In this document: in pieces, positions 1 to 8,474 of the stretch
How the letters are laid out: every line of letters starts with the position of its first letter
How positions within the stretch are numbered: the stretch's first letter is position 1
Assembly (NCBI GenBank): GCA_051252005.1
Contig: JBPOEZ010000003.1
Coordinates: forward strand, 62,001 to 126,000
Source of the DNA: JACOMS01 sp051252005
GTDB lineage: Bacteria; Pseudomonadota; Alphaproteobacteria; Caulobacterales; Maricaulaceae
Reading direction: 5' to 3'
DNA: 64,000 nt
Position numbers and translations under genes: made by a program
Notes under the pieces: model-generated
Databases searched by the model: none
What the model saw: the letters and a program-made list of their open reading frames with translations, nothing else
What the model was told of the DNA's origin: nothing

Positions 1-455
1 AGTTGATAGAAGACACGCTCGCTTGCTTTGAAAGCAAGCCTAAGGGTTGGATGTCTCCGGCACGAAATCAGTCATCCCGAACATTGAGTTCAATAGCTGA
101 TGCAAAATTAGGATATTGCCTCGATTGGGAGATGGACTCTGTTCCGGTCGCGACGAGCACAGGTGTTTCTCTAATCCCCAATAGTTACGAATTGTCCGAT
201 TTCACGCTACTGCACACTCGCAAGCAAACAGAGGATGCGTGGCTTAAGCAAATGAAAAACGCAATTGATCTCTTGCTTGAAGAACATGACCGGTATGGCG
301 GCCAAATGCTCGGCCTCACTCTAACGCCCTACATTATTGGACAACCCTTTCGCATCTGGGCCTTACGAGCACTCTTGGCCCATATCAAAGACATTGACGG
401 CGCGGAAGTCTTCACGGCTGGCGAAATAGATAAACAATTTAGAGCGCAACAATGA
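1..455 (+). CDS. polysaccharide deacetylase/allantoinase-like protein, C-terminal part (runs off left edge)
   Basis: Only the last 150 or so residues are inside the window. The reading frame is open to the left edge, with its first complete codon at position 3. The segment has the GWxSPARNQS...TL and YCLDWEMDSVPV stretches typical of the second half of the NodB/PuuE-like deacetylase barrel, a family acting on acetamido sugars or allantoin-like amides. The metal-binding N-terminal half is outside, so catalytic residues cannot be checked. Its stop overlaps the next ATG by four bases (ATGA), so it is co-translated with the CoA-transferase. A role in the same catabolic operon is inferred. Family assignment is fairly sure; substrate is unknown. 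Confidence 0.7.
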   Translation, partial: LIEDTLACFESKPKGWMSPARNQSSRTLSSIADAKLGYCLDWEMDSVPVATSTGVSLIPNSYELSDFTLLHTRKQTEDAWLKQMKNAIDLLLEEHDRYGGQMLGLTLTPYIIGQPFRIWALRALLAHIKDIDGAEVFTAGEIDKQFRAQQ

Positions 456-1624
456 CCCATTCCACACCTCTTCCCTTGGCTGGCATTAAAGTCATCGAAT
501 TTTCCCACATGGTTATGGGGCCCTGTGCGGGCTTGATGCTCGCTGACTTGGGCGCGGAGGTCATTAAAGTTGAGCCTATTGGCGGCGATAAAACACGTCG
601 CCTGCGCGGTGCTGGTGCGGGTTATTTCCCCATGTATAACCGTAATAAGAAATCTCTCGCCATTAACTTAAAATCTGAAGACGGTAAGGCAGCGGTTTTA
701 AAGCTCATTGAAAGCGCTGACGTTTTCATTGAAAACTTCCGTCCCGGCGCGCTTGATAAACTTGGCTTTGGCTGGAATGACTTATCCGCATTAAATCCAA
801 AGCTTATTTATTGTTCAGAAAAAGGCTTTCTTGATGGTCCGTATGAGCACCGCACGGCTTTAGACGAAGTCACGCAAATGATGGGTGGTCTCGCTTATAT
901 GACGGGTCCTCCTGGACAACCCTTACGGGCAGGAACATCAGTGGTTGATATTACGGGCGGCATGTTTGGAGCGATGGGTGTCCTAGCAGCGCTGCATGAA
1001 CGCCATGCGACTGGCAAAGGCAAACGCATTACCGCTGCCCTCTACGAAACGACCGCATTCCTCGTTGGGCAGCATATGGCGCAAAAAGCTGTCACAGGCG
1101 AAGCCGCCGCGCCAATGCCTGCCCGCGTGTCGTCTTGGGCGATCTATCAATTGTTTGACACCAAAGACGGCGAACAGGTATTCGTCGGTGTTGTTTCCGA
1201 CGGTCAGTGGAAAATTCTTTGCAATGCATTTGGATTGGAGCATTTGTTAGATGACCCAGAGCTAGTCGAAAATCGGGACCGTGTAATTCACAAAGATAAG
1301 TTTTTACCTCAAATCGTTGATGCATTCAAATCCATGACCAAAACAGAGCTCATGGAAAAAATTGAGAACCTTGGCCTTCCTTTTGCACCTATTGGCAAGC
1401 CGGAAGATTTATTTGATGACGCCCACTTAAACGCCCGCGGCGGGCTTCTCGACATGGAAATGGAAGATGGGGGGCGCTGTAAATTACCTGCACTGCCTAT
1501 AAGCCTTGATGGAGTCAGGCCTGGGCTCGAATTAGACCCGCCGAAAGCAGGTGAGCATACAGAAGAAATTTTAACTGACCTCGGTCTGGATATTGCATCC
1601 TTAAAAAATAGCGGCGTGATTTAA
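452..1624 (+). CDS. CaiB/BaiF family (class III) CoA-transferase
   Basis: This 390-residue protein has the usual length and order of family III CoA-transferases: an N-terminal GIKVIEFSHMVMGPCAGLMLADLGAEVIKVE-type Rossmann start (first part at residues 11-42), ENFRPG near 94-99, and TALDEVTQMMGG with the expected catalytic Asp at about residue 138. Such enzymes move CoA between acyl-CoA thioesters and free acids without ATP. It overlaps the preceding deacetylase-like gene by four bases. It is convergent with the LeuCD-like pair, the stop codons being nearly abutting. The acid activated cannot be read from the sequence. No motif is missing. Confidence 0.9.
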   Translation: MTHSTPLPLAGIKVIEFSHMVMGPCAGLMLADLGAEVIKVEPIGGDKTRRLRGAGAGYFPMYNRNKKSLAINLKSEDGKAAVLKLIESADVFIENFRPGALDKLGFGWNDLSALNPKLIYCSEKGFLDGPYEHRTALDEVTQMMGGLAYMTGPPGQPLRAGTSVVDITGGMFGAMGVLAALHERHATGKGKRITAALYETTAFLVGQHMAQKAVTGEAAAPMPARVSSWAIYQLFDTKDGEQVFVGVVSDGQWKILCNAFGLEHLLDDPELVENRDRVIHKDKFLPQIVDAFKSMTKTELMEKIENLGLPFAPIGKPEDLFDDAHLNARGGLLDMEMEDGGRCKLPALPISLDGVRPGLELDPPKAGEHTEEILTDLGLDIASLKNSGVI

Positions 1625-2190
1625 TATACCCACGGCCTTTGCCGCTTATCTTTGGCCACATGCGCTTCAATATCTGTTTGATTTTGCAGTGTTAGCGCGA
1701 TCGGATCTAATCCGCCAATCAGCATCGCCTTGTCGCCATCAGGAATAGTAAATGCAATGCCATTGATGGTTTGCCGTTCTAGATCGATGATAACATTTTG
1801 TGGAAGACCTGAAATTTTCTGGGCTGTAAGCTGCACACATAAAATCCCATTTCGTACACAATTATTGTAGAATATTTCTCCAAAACTTTCCGCGATGATA
1901 GCGCGAAAGCCATACTCTTTCAGTGCCCAAACTGCATGTTCACGGGACGAACCGCATCCGAAATTCTGACCTGACAATAAAATCGTTGCGTTCTTAAACT
2001 CGTCCTTATTGAGAACAAAGTCAGGGCTCGGCATGCGGCCATCGCCATAGCGTTGCCCCGCAAATAGTCCGCCTTTCAATCCCGTTTTCGAGACCGTTTT
2101 CATTTCACGCGAAGGAATAATCTGGTCTGTATCAATATTGTTACGCAGCATAGGCGCAGCAATTCCAGCGTGTATCGTAAACGGTGTCAT
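1621..2190 (-). CDS. LeuD-like isomerase/dehydratase small subunit
   Basis: The 189-residue protein is the swivelling small subunit of the isopropylmalate isomerase branch of the aconitase superfamily, with NNIDTDQIIPSREM near the start and GQNFGCGSSREHAVWAL around residues 73-89, the substrate-recognition loop of LeuD. It is slightly shorter than biosynthetic LeuD (about 200). Its ATG overlaps the stop of the large-subunit gene (TAATG), so the two are coupled. Because neighbours are catabolic (CoA-transferase, FAD oxidase) and no leuA or leuB is present, a hydratase/isomerase role on a degradation intermediate is as likely as leucine synthesis. Confidence 0.85.
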   Translation of the reverse strand: MTPFTIHAGIAAPMLRNNIDTDQIIPSREMKTVSKTGLKGGLFAGQRYGDGRMPSPDFVLNKDEFKNATILLSGQNFGCGSSREHAVWALKEYGFRAIIAESFGEIFYNNCVRNGILCVQLTAQKISGLPQNVIIDLERQTINGIAFTIPDGDKAMLIGGLDPIALTLQNQTDIEAHVAKDKRQRPWVY

Positions 2191-3560
2191 TAAGCTTTTC
2201 CCTTTGGCGCAGCTATTTTTCCTGCAATCGCGGACGCGGCAACCACTGCAGGACTAGCAAGATGTGTACGAACACCTGGCCCTTGGCGGCCTTCAAAATT
2301 TCGGTTTGTAGAGCTAATAACACGCGTGCCCGGCGCAAATGTGTCGCCTCCCGCATAAAAGCAAAATGCGCACCCAGCCTCGCCCCATTCGAACCCAGCA
2401 TCCCTGAAGACACGGTCAAGTCCTTCGGCCTCGGCTTCGCGTTGAACCGCTCTTGATCCGGGCACGCAAATAGCGCGTACACCTGTAGCGACTTTGTGCC
2501 CTTTCAATATAGCAGCAGCAGCACGTAAATCAGAAATGCGGGCATTGGTGCACGACCCAATGAAAGCGCCGCCTATCGTAAGCTCAGACAGGCTAATCCC
2601 TGCCTTCAAGCCCATGTAATCCAAAGACCTTGCATTGGCTTTATCAGGGACAGCCCCTGTAATTGCCGCTGCCTCTGCTGGCGATGTACCCCATGTCACT
2701 GTCGGCGGAACATCTTCCGCATTGATGTGATGTTCATAGTCAAAGCTAGCGCCGTCTTCAGTCTTGAGGCTTTTCCAATAGGCGCGTGCAGAATCGCTGC
2801 TCTCAGGTGAGTAAACGCGTCCGTCCAAATAGCTGGTGGTTTTATCGTCAGGAGCAATAACAGCTGTAAAAGCAGCAAACTCCACCGCCATATTACAGAG
2901 GGTAAGGCGCTGTTCAATCGAGAAGGCGTCGATAGTATCCCCTGCATATTCAACGGCGCAACGTTTCGCGCCGTCGGCTCCATATGTGCGAATTATATGA
3001 AGTGCTAAATCCTTGGCAGTAACGCCCCGCCCTAATCGTCCTTCTACCCTGATCCGCATTTGAGGAGGTTTTTTAACTCTTAAGCAGCCCGTCGCAATGG
3101 CATGTTCAGCATCAGTCGAGCCAATGCCCCAAGCCAACGCCCCGAGCGCGCCTTGGCTACAGGTATGACTATCGGGACATACGAGCGTCAATCCAGGCTG
3201 CACAATGCCGAGCTCCGGCGAAATGACGTGGACGATTCCTTGCTCGGCATCTAATACGTCAATTAAATTTACGCCCGCCTGTTTAGCCGCATTCCGAGTT
3301 GCCGTTATAAACACATCGCCGTCTGGTGTCCGTGCATCATCCATGCCCCGGCCGGGTTTATTCGACACAATGTGATCCATTGTTGCAAAAACATGCTCTG
3401 GTCTTAACGGTTTTCGCCCGCTCTCTAGTAAGGACATAAGCGCGACGCTTCCTGTCCTCTCGTGCAAAAACACGCGATCAATGGCGATTAAGTCTTCACC
3501 GCCCTCCAGCCTTTTTACGGTATGCTGGTTCCAAATTTTGTCAAAAAGTGTTTGTTTCAT
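2190..3560 (-). CDS. LeuC-like isomerase/dehydratase large subunit
   Basis: About 456 residues, with aconitase-superfamily landmarks: CPDSHTCSQGALG near 130-141, GSCTNARISDLRAAA in the second half, and GCAFCFYAGGD supplying the remaining two Fe-S cysteines. All three cluster cysteines are present. The last motif differs from the GCSMCLAMN seen in typical LeuC, which points to a paralogous substrate class such as a catabolic 2-hydroxy-diacid or dimethylmalate-type dehydratase; this is inference. I place the start at the ATG at 3560; a GTG two codons upstream (3566) is also possible. It is transcribed divergently from the FAD oxidase gene. Confidence 0.85.
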   Translation of the reverse strand: MKQTLFDKIWNQHTVKRLEGGEDLIAIDRVFLHERTGSVALMSLLESGRKPLRPEHVFATMDHIVSNKPGRGMDDARTPDGDVFITATRNAAKQAGVNLIDVLDAEQGIVHVISPELGIVQPGLTLVCPDSHTCSQGALGALAWGIGSTDAEHAIATGCLRVKKPPQMRIRVEGRLGRGVTAKDLALHIIRTYGADGAKRCAVEYAGDTIDAFSIEQRLTLCNMAVEFAAFTAVIAPDDKTTSYLDGRVYSPESSDSARAYWKSLKTEDGASFDYEHHINAEDVPPTVTWGTSPAEAAAITGAVPDKANARSLDYMGLKAGISLSELTIGGAFIGSCTNARISDLRAAAAILKGHKVATGVRAICVPGSRAVQREAEAEGLDRVFRDAGFEWGEAGCAFCFYAGGDTFAPGTRVISSTNRNFEGRQGPGVRTHLASPAVVAASAIAGKIAAPKGKA

Positions 3561-3595
3561 ATTCACCGTAATAAAGGCAACAAATAGAAAAGCGA

Positions 3596-3609
3596 CTGCC
3601 TTAGATCAA
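3596..3609. promoter_or_regulatory. weak FNR-box-like site
   Basis: The sequence CTGCC-TTAG-ATCAA matches the right half of an FNR/FixK box (TTGAT-N4-ATCAA) but only part of the left half. It lies between the divergent LeuC-like and FAD-oxidase genes. It is grouped with better sites at 10938, 15499, 18419, 19254, 20903 and 56489. On its own it would not be called. Confidence 0.3.
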
Positions 3610-3632
3610 AGCAGTAGATTGACTCGCCTCAA

Positions 3633-3647
3633 GGTGCAGCATGCACC
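3633..3647. promoter_or_regulatory. GGTGCA-N3-TGCACC palindrome, possible operator
   Basis: Perfect six-base arms separated by three bases, 37 bases upstream of the FAD-oxidase ATG, in the divergent promoter region. The size suits a dimeric regulator. No regulator for it can be named from the sequence. Confidence 0.35.
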
Positions 3648-3683
3648 AAGAGTTATGCATATAAAAAACACTAAGGTGGACTC

Positions 3684-5264
3684 ATGAATAAGCAAATCTC
3701 GACCACAGATATGAAGTTGCTAGAGCAAGTGCTTGGCATCGATAATGTCTCCAGCGATCTAGAAAAACGCGAACTCTTTAGCCAAGATATTTGGGCCAAA
3801 GGACAAACGGCTGACTTTGTGATTAGTCCTGAAAACACAGACCAACTTGCCGATGCGATTAAAATAGCTACGCGTGCAAAGATTCGACTGAATCCGCGCG
3901 GCGGCGGCATGTCTTACACTAAAGGGTTTACACCAACATCCGACAAAACAGGTATTATCGATTTCACCCGTATGGATAAAGTCCTCGAAATCAATAAAGA
4001 CGATATGTACGTTACCGTTCAAGCGGGCTGTACTTGGAAGACACTATACGAAGCGTTGAAACCTCTTGGACTGCGCACACCCTTTTGGGGGCCTTTGTCA
4101 GGTATAAGTTCCACGATCGGCGGCGGCCTATCTCAAAACAATGCATTTTTCGGTAGCGGAACCCAAGGCCCGTCCTCAGACAGTGTAACCTCGCTAACCG
4201 TTGTTCTCGCAGATGGAAGCATCGTAAAAACTGGCACTGCGGCGAGCCCGCAAGGTAAGCCATTCTGGCGTCAATACGGTCCAGATCTGACCGGCCTCTT
4301 CCTTTCTGATGCAGGAGCGCTCGCCTATAAAGCAGAAGCCTCGCTGCGCCTCATCACGGCCCCAACAGCTGAGGACTGGGCATCCTTTGAATTTGACACC
4401 CGTGACGAATGGGTAAGCGCTATGGCTAAGATGGGGCGTATGGGTTTGGCCTGTGAGCTCTTTGGGTTTGACCCCAATTTGACCAAAGTCCGCATGAAGC
4501 GGGACAGTCTGGCGAATGACATTAAGGCCTTGAAGAACGTTATCAAAGGTCAAGGCGGCCTAATGAAAGGCCTGAAAGAAGGCGCGAAAGTCGCACTCGC
4601 TGGGCGCGGCTATATGGACAAAGTCGCCTACTCCTTACATGCAACGGCGGAAGGCCATTCCGAAGCAGAAGTCAAAGCCAAAACAAAAACCCTGAAAGAG
4701 ATTGCGGCGCGCCACAACGGAAAAGAGATTGAGAACTCAATTCCGAAGATCATTCGCGCTAATCCCTTTACGCCTCTGAATAACATTCTAGGCCCCCAAG
4801 GAGAGCGTTGGGCCCCGATCCACGGCATTGTACCGATGGGAGATGCCGTTAAATGCGCAGCAGACATAGACGAAATGTTTGCCTCTATGGCATCCGAATT
4901 CAAAGCAGAAGGTGTTTACACGGGTTATTTGTTTACGACCTTATCTACGAACGGTTTTTTGATCGAGCCTGTATTCTACTGGCCCGAAGAAATTTATTCG
5001 ATACATGAAAATACTATCGATCCAAATGTCATGAAACAGGTAAAACGTTATGATAAAAATAACGCGTCAACGGCCGTTGTTGAAAAAGGACGACAGAATA
5101 TACTTGATATATTCTCAAAATACGGCGCTGCGCATTTTCAAATTGGACGCACCTATCCGTATACAAAAAACATGTCTCCCGAGACCAAGTCAGTTTTGAA
5201 CATGATAAAAGCGGGACTTGATCCTGACGGTCTTGTCAATTCCGGCGCGCTTGGCCTAGACTAA
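3684..5264 (+). CDS. FAD-binding oxidoreductase, VAO/glycolate-oxidase type
   Basis: The 526-residue protein has the PCMH FAD-binding fold: LNPRGGGMSYTKGF (about 76-89), a dinucleotide contact region at GPLSGISSTIGGGLSQNNAFFGSG (first part near 137-156), and a C-terminal substrate domain ending HFQIGRTYPY...LDPDGLVNSGALGL. These are the features of vanillyl-alcohol-oxidase-family flavoproteins, which oxidise hydroxy acids or para-alkyl phenols. An AGGTGG ribosome site precedes the ATG. It heads a three-gene operon: the VOC gene starts on its stop codon (TAATG) and the MDR gene follows directly. No signal peptide is seen, so it is probably cytoplasmic. The substrate is not determined. Confidence 0.85.
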   Translation: MNKQISTTDMKLLEQVLGIDNVSSDLEKRELFSQDIWAKGQTADFVISPENTDQLADAIKIATRAKIRLNPRGGGMSYTKGFTPTSDKTGIIDFTRMDKVLEINKDDMYVTVQAGCTWKTLYEALKPLGLRTPFWGPLSGISSTIGGGLSQNNAFFGSGTQGPSSDSVTSLTVVLADGSIVKTGTAASPQGKPFWRQYGPDLTGLFLSDAGALAYKAEASLRLITAPTAEDWASFEFDTRDEWVSAMAKMGRMGLACELFGFDPNLTKVRMKRDSLANDIKALKNVIKGQGGLMKGLKEGAKVALAGRGYMDKVAYSLHATAEGHSEAEVKAKTKTLKEIAARHNGKEIENSIPKIIRANPFTPLNNILGPQGERWAPIHGIVPMGDAVKCAADIDEMFASMASEFKAEGVYTGYLFTTLSTNGFLIEPVFYWPEEIYSIHENTIDPNVMKQVKRYDKNNASTAVVEKGRQNILDIFSKYGAAHFQIGRTYPYTKNMSPETKSVLNMIKAGLDPDGLVNSGALGLD

Positions 5265-6157
5265 TGGAACTGATCCGCGCGGCAACGCTTACCGTTGAAA
5301 ACCTCAAACGTTCACAAACAGCCTATTGCAAATGGTTAGATTACAAAACTGTTGAGCGAGGTAAAGTAGACGAAGGCCTTGCCGTCAGTTGGGGGGCGCC
5401 AAAGTCAGCGGGTCAGCCATATTGCATTTTACAGCCCGCCTCCAAAGCTAACACATATCTACGCCTTATTGAGCAACCAGAAAGGGCTGATTATAAGCCT
5501 CTTCGCACCTATGGTTGGGCTGCCATCGAAATATGCAATCAAGACACATTGGCCGTTAATGCTCGGATGAAGCAATCGCCTTTTGAAATTATCGGCCCCC
5601 CTAAAGAACTTGATGGCATGCCTGCCATATTCCCAATGCAAATCAAAGGCTTGGACCAAGAGATAGCCTACCTGACTGAAATAAGGGATAATCTACCAGA
5701 CTACGACCTCCCCCGTGCAGGAAGCCTCATAGACAAGTTATTTATTCTGGTGATGGCCTGTTCCGACATGGAGAAGGCAGGCGAGTGGCTGGAAAAACAC
5801 CTCCTGCTCACCAAAGGGGCATCAATGGAAATTATTTATACCATGATCAACGCAGCTTTTGATTTGCCTGAGACTTCGAAACACGCAATCGCGACCTTGC
5901 AGCACGAACGCGACGTGTTTTTGGAAATAGATCACTACCCTAAAGGCGCAACACCGCGCGCTGCGCATACGGGAATGTTGCCGCCTTGCGCCGCGATAGG
6001 GACTTTCATTCACCCGGAATTTGATGAAGTAATGGCCGTGAACAAAGGCCTATGGATAACACATCCAGAGCGACGTGACGGTGTTATTTACAAAGGCAAA
6101 CGTGCAGGAACCCTGCGCGGCCCTGACGGCACACTGATTGAACTGATTGAGGCTTAA
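5264..6157 (+). CDS. VOC (glyoxalase/extradiol dioxygenase fold) protein
   Basis: The 297-residue protein looks like two VOC half-modules. It begins LIRAATLTVENLKRSQTAYCKWLDYKTVERG, the usual first strand and helix of a VOC domain (first part at 3-22), and repeats the pattern from about residue 152. The end RAGTLRGPDGTLIELIEA is the typical closing strand with a Glu that is a metal ligand in active members. A clear set of three metal ligands is not obvious, so it could be an isomerase, a dioxygenase-like enzyme or a binding protein. It is translationally coupled to the FAD oxidase, and the MDR gene starts directly after its stop. Confidence 0.75.
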   Translation: MELIRAATLTVENLKRSQTAYCKWLDYKTVERGKVDEGLAVSWGAPKSAGQPYCILQPASKANTYLRLIEQPERADYKPLRTYGWAAIEICNQDTLAVNARMKQSPFEIIGPPKELDGMPAIFPMQIKGLDQEIAYLTEIRDNLPDYDLPRAGSLIDKLFILVMACSDMEKAGEWLEKHLLLTKGASMEIIYTMINAAFDLPETSKHAIATLQHERDVFLEIDHYPKGATPRAAHTGMLPPCAAIGTFIHPEFDEVMAVNKGLWITHPERRDGVIYKGKRAGTLRGPDGTLIELIEA

Positions 6158-7153
6158 ATGAAACAGATTGTACTCAAACACAAAATTGATGCCGCGCCGA
6201 CAGCAAAGGACTTCATCGAAATAGACATTGATAAGCCCCGCTGCCCCGACGCGGGTATATTGGTTAAGGTCAAATATATCTCTGTTGATCCTTATGTCGG
6301 ACACCAACTGAACAAAGGCCACATGGGCGCACCGCCGCCTAGGCCTCAAATAGACATGATCCCAGGCGGAATTGTCGGCGAAGTAATGGAAAGCAATTCC
6401 GTTAAAGCCAAAAAGGGTGACCACATACATGCCTCTGGAGCCGGTGGGTGGGCTGAGTTTTGCGTCCTGCACGATAATGACTATACACTTATAGACCCAA
6501 CCGCCGCCCCCCTCTCTGCTTACGCAGGTATATTAGGGATGCCTGGATTAACCGCATGGGCTAGCGTAACGCAACTCGCCCGCGTTCATGCTGGCGATGT
6601 CGTGGCGGTCAATGCGGCGGCTGGGCCCGTTGGCGGAGCCGTCGGACAATTTTCCCGCATGAGAGGCGCAAAAACCGTCATCGGTGTCGCCGGCGGCAAA
6701 GACAAATGCAAACTCGTCGAGGACCTTTACGGCTTTGATTCATGCGTCGATCACAGGTCAGAAACGTGGCAGGACGATTACAAACGTGCCGCTCCAAACG
6801 GCATCTCAGTGCATCACGAGAATGTGGGTTCAGACCAACTCGCCTTTGCTATGCAAAACTTAAATTTATATGGACGCGTTGTGTTATGCGGCCTAGCGGC
6901 ACATTACCATGATCCGCAGCCCGCCGTGACATTGATCGGCCCCATTGTCGGCAAACGCGCGGCTTTAATGGGTCTTGTTGTTTATGATTATTATGACCGC
7001 TGGGACGAATTTCGCGCCGAGGTTGCGCCGTGGGTAAAGTCCGGCGACGTTAAGATAGCCGAGGACCGAGTAGATGGTCTTTCCAAGGGGCCAGCCTTAA
7101 TGGAAAGACTCATGACAGGAAAAAATATAGGCAAATGCATCATCGCGGTTTGA
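6158..7153 (+). CDS. MDR-superfamily NADP-dependent oxidoreductase (zinc-free, paralogue 1)
   Basis: The 331 residues show a GroES-like N-terminal part and the Rossmann signature NAAAGPVGGAVGQFSRMRGA around 145-164, as in the YncB/prostaglandin-reductase-like, zinc-independent MDR group; enzymes of this group reduce enones or aldehydes with NADPH. YYDRWDEFRAEVAPWVKSG near the C-terminus is typical. It starts directly after the VOC stop (TAAATG). A very close paralogue lies at 57437-58432 in opposite orientation, sharing long identical stretches. The duplication suggests the two distant gene blocks process related compounds. Confidence 0.88.
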   Translation: MKQIVLKHKIDAAPTAKDFIEIDIDKPRCPDAGILVKVKYISVDPYVGHQLNKGHMGAPPPRPQIDMIPGGIVGEVMESNSVKAKKGDHIHASGAGGWAEFCVLHDNDYTLIDPTAAPLSAYAGILGMPGLTAWASVTQLARVHAGDVVAVNAAAGPVGGAVGQFSRMRGAKTVIGVAGGKDKCKLVEDLYGFDSCVDHRSETWQDDYKRAAPNGISVHHENVGSDQLAFAMQNLNLYGRVVLCGLAAHYHDPQPAVTLIGPIVGKRAALMGLVVYDYYDRWDEFRAEVAPWVKSGDVKIAEDRVDGLSKGPALMERLMTGKNIGKCIIAV

Positions 7154-7163
7154 AGCAAGTGCA

Positions 7164-7790
7164 CTAACGCACAGGATAAAGCGTATTCACCTCACCGGGC
7201 TTTGACCCCCAAAGGAAGTTCATATCAAAATCATAGCCACGTTCAGTGGTTTGGTATTTTTCAGACGATAAAAATGATTCAGACTCAATCCGTATCTGAG
7301 TATTCCGGCGTTTTGAATCTATAATACAGTCCTTAGGATCAACATAGCCAGACCACGCCTTATCCTCTCTCTCAATCCAAAACGGCTCACAACCTACGTC
7401 GAATAATGGTTTAAAATCATTGCGCGTAAGCTCGGCTAATTTTTCCGGACTGTCCCAAACATCTTCAAAAGCGGAAGCGTCATTTAGTACGTATGTTTTT
7501 TGGGTCAAACCACCGCGTTCCGTATCCTCAACAATATTATACACCCTTTGGCGATAAAGTTTCTTAGTCTCACCCGTATTCAACTGACTGTAAAACCACA
7601 CACCAGGCAAAGCCTCTGAGTTTATACGTACGCGGCGATCAAGGATATATGCCTCGGTGCTATCAGCTGGAGTTTCAAAGCTTGTTTCATAAAGCTTAGC
7701 AAAACGTTCCGTGTCACTAAGCGTAGCAACATTCGCTGAGCATGCCGTAACGGCTAGCGTAGCGATAGATAATAAGCATATTAAACGCAT
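7164..7790 (-). CDS. CpcT/CpeT-like lipoprotein
   Basis: The 208-residue protein has a lipoprotein signal (AVTAC lipobox near residue 17). The mature part has the CpcT/CpeT pattern: LYRQRVYNIVED, then GCEPFWIER and a second Cys in WSGYVDPKDCI. In cyanobacteria this calycin-like barrel attaches or carries linear tetrapyrroles. Here no phycobilisome gene is present, so only the fold, not bilin lyase activity, is supported. It follows the VOC lipoprotein gene by nine bases, in one operon. Two more homologues lie at 17014 and 62849, all sharing YRQRxY and a Cys pair. Confidence 0.75.
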   Translation of the reverse strand: MRLICLLSIATLAVTACSANVATLSDTERFAKLYETSFETPADSTEAYILDRRVRINSEALPGVWFYSQLNTGETKKLYRQRVYNIVEDTERGGLTQKTYVLNDASAFEDVWDSPEKLAELTRNDFKPLFDVGCEPFWIEREDKAWSGYVDPKDCIIDSKRRNTQIRIESESFLSSEKYQTTERGYDFDMNFLWGSKPGEVNTLYPVR

Positions 7791-7798
7791 TGCAGTTC

Positions 7799-8413
7799 CT
7801 ATTGGTAACTCTTCCGGTCAAGAATTTTATTGAGTTCCATGAAATATCCATCGCGGTCGAAAAGATAACATGTTCTGACTACGATTGGCGCTGCACCGGA
7901 GCGGCCAGGATAAGTCGTATTGCCAATTTCGCCCGTCATGTGAATGCCCTCGAGAGCTTTGACAGCCTCGCAATGTTCGTCAACATTCTCTGTATTAAAG
8001 ACAAGAACGGCATCACCTATACCCATGCTGCGGCGGGGCACACTCGGACGCGGTAATGCAGGGTCAAGCCACTGCAACATTCCGATCCAGCCGACCCAGC
8101 TATCGTTTGTGCTTAGCAGAACAAGCCGAGCTTTAGCCCCAGGCTCTCCAGCAGGTAAGGATTTACCACTCATGGTGACTTCTGTGTCGTAATTGACTTT
8201 GAAGCCTAAAGCATCACGATAGAGCTTCAGACTCTCATCAATATCGTCGACAATGAGTGTAGTGCGGCGCAGGTCTGTAGGAAACTGCTGGCTAGTTGCA
8301 TCAGGCGCTTGCACTGTAAGCTCTGAAGCGGTTTTATCCTGAGAGTTAGGTTGACACGCGGTTAAAAGCGCGGCGGATAGCATAAATACACTTAGTTTTG
8401 ATATAGAAGTCAT
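7799..8413 (-). CDS. exported VOC-domain lipoprotein
   Basis: 204 residues with a clear lipoprotein signal (LLTAC at about 17-21) and a linker rich in Ser, Gln and Thr, then one VOC domain: LRRTTLIVDDIDESLKLYRD, ...KVNYDTEV and a final strand DRDGYFMELNK. A glyoxalase-fold protein tethered outside the cytoplasm is unusual. It could be a binding protein or a periplasmic enzyme. It is the first gene of a two-gene operon with the CpcT-like lipoprotein. Its promoter must lie in the short space that also holds the terminator of the upstream TonB receptor gene. Confidence 0.75.
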   Translation of the reverse strand: MTSISKLSVFMLSAALLTACQPNSQDKTASELTVQAPDATSQQFPTDLRRTTLIVDDIDESLKLYRDALGFKVNYDTEVTMSGKSLPAGEPGAKARLVLLSTNDSWVGWIGMLQWLDPALPRPSVPRRSMGIGDAVLVFNTENVDEHCEAVKALEGIHMTGEIGNTTYPGRSGAAPIVVRTCYLFDRDGYFMELNKILDRKSYQ

Positions 8414-8431
8414 CCTGAACCCTTGTAATGG

Positions 8432-8458
8432 AAAAGCCCGGCCAAGGCCGGGCTTTTT
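8432..8458. terminator. rho-independent terminator (symmetrical)
   Basis: Stem AGCCCGGCC / GGCCGGGCT with A-run before and T-run after, so it can act on both strands. It lies 17 bases past the stop of the TonB receptor gene on the minus strand and ends that transcript. Confidence 0.85.
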
Positions 8459-8474
8459 GATTTAAACAGCCAAT

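Noticed and set aside
1621..3560. Plain leucine biosynthesis leuCD
   Set aside because: No leuA or leuB nearby, catabolic neighbours and a variant Fe-S motif. Not excluded, but not the preferred reading.
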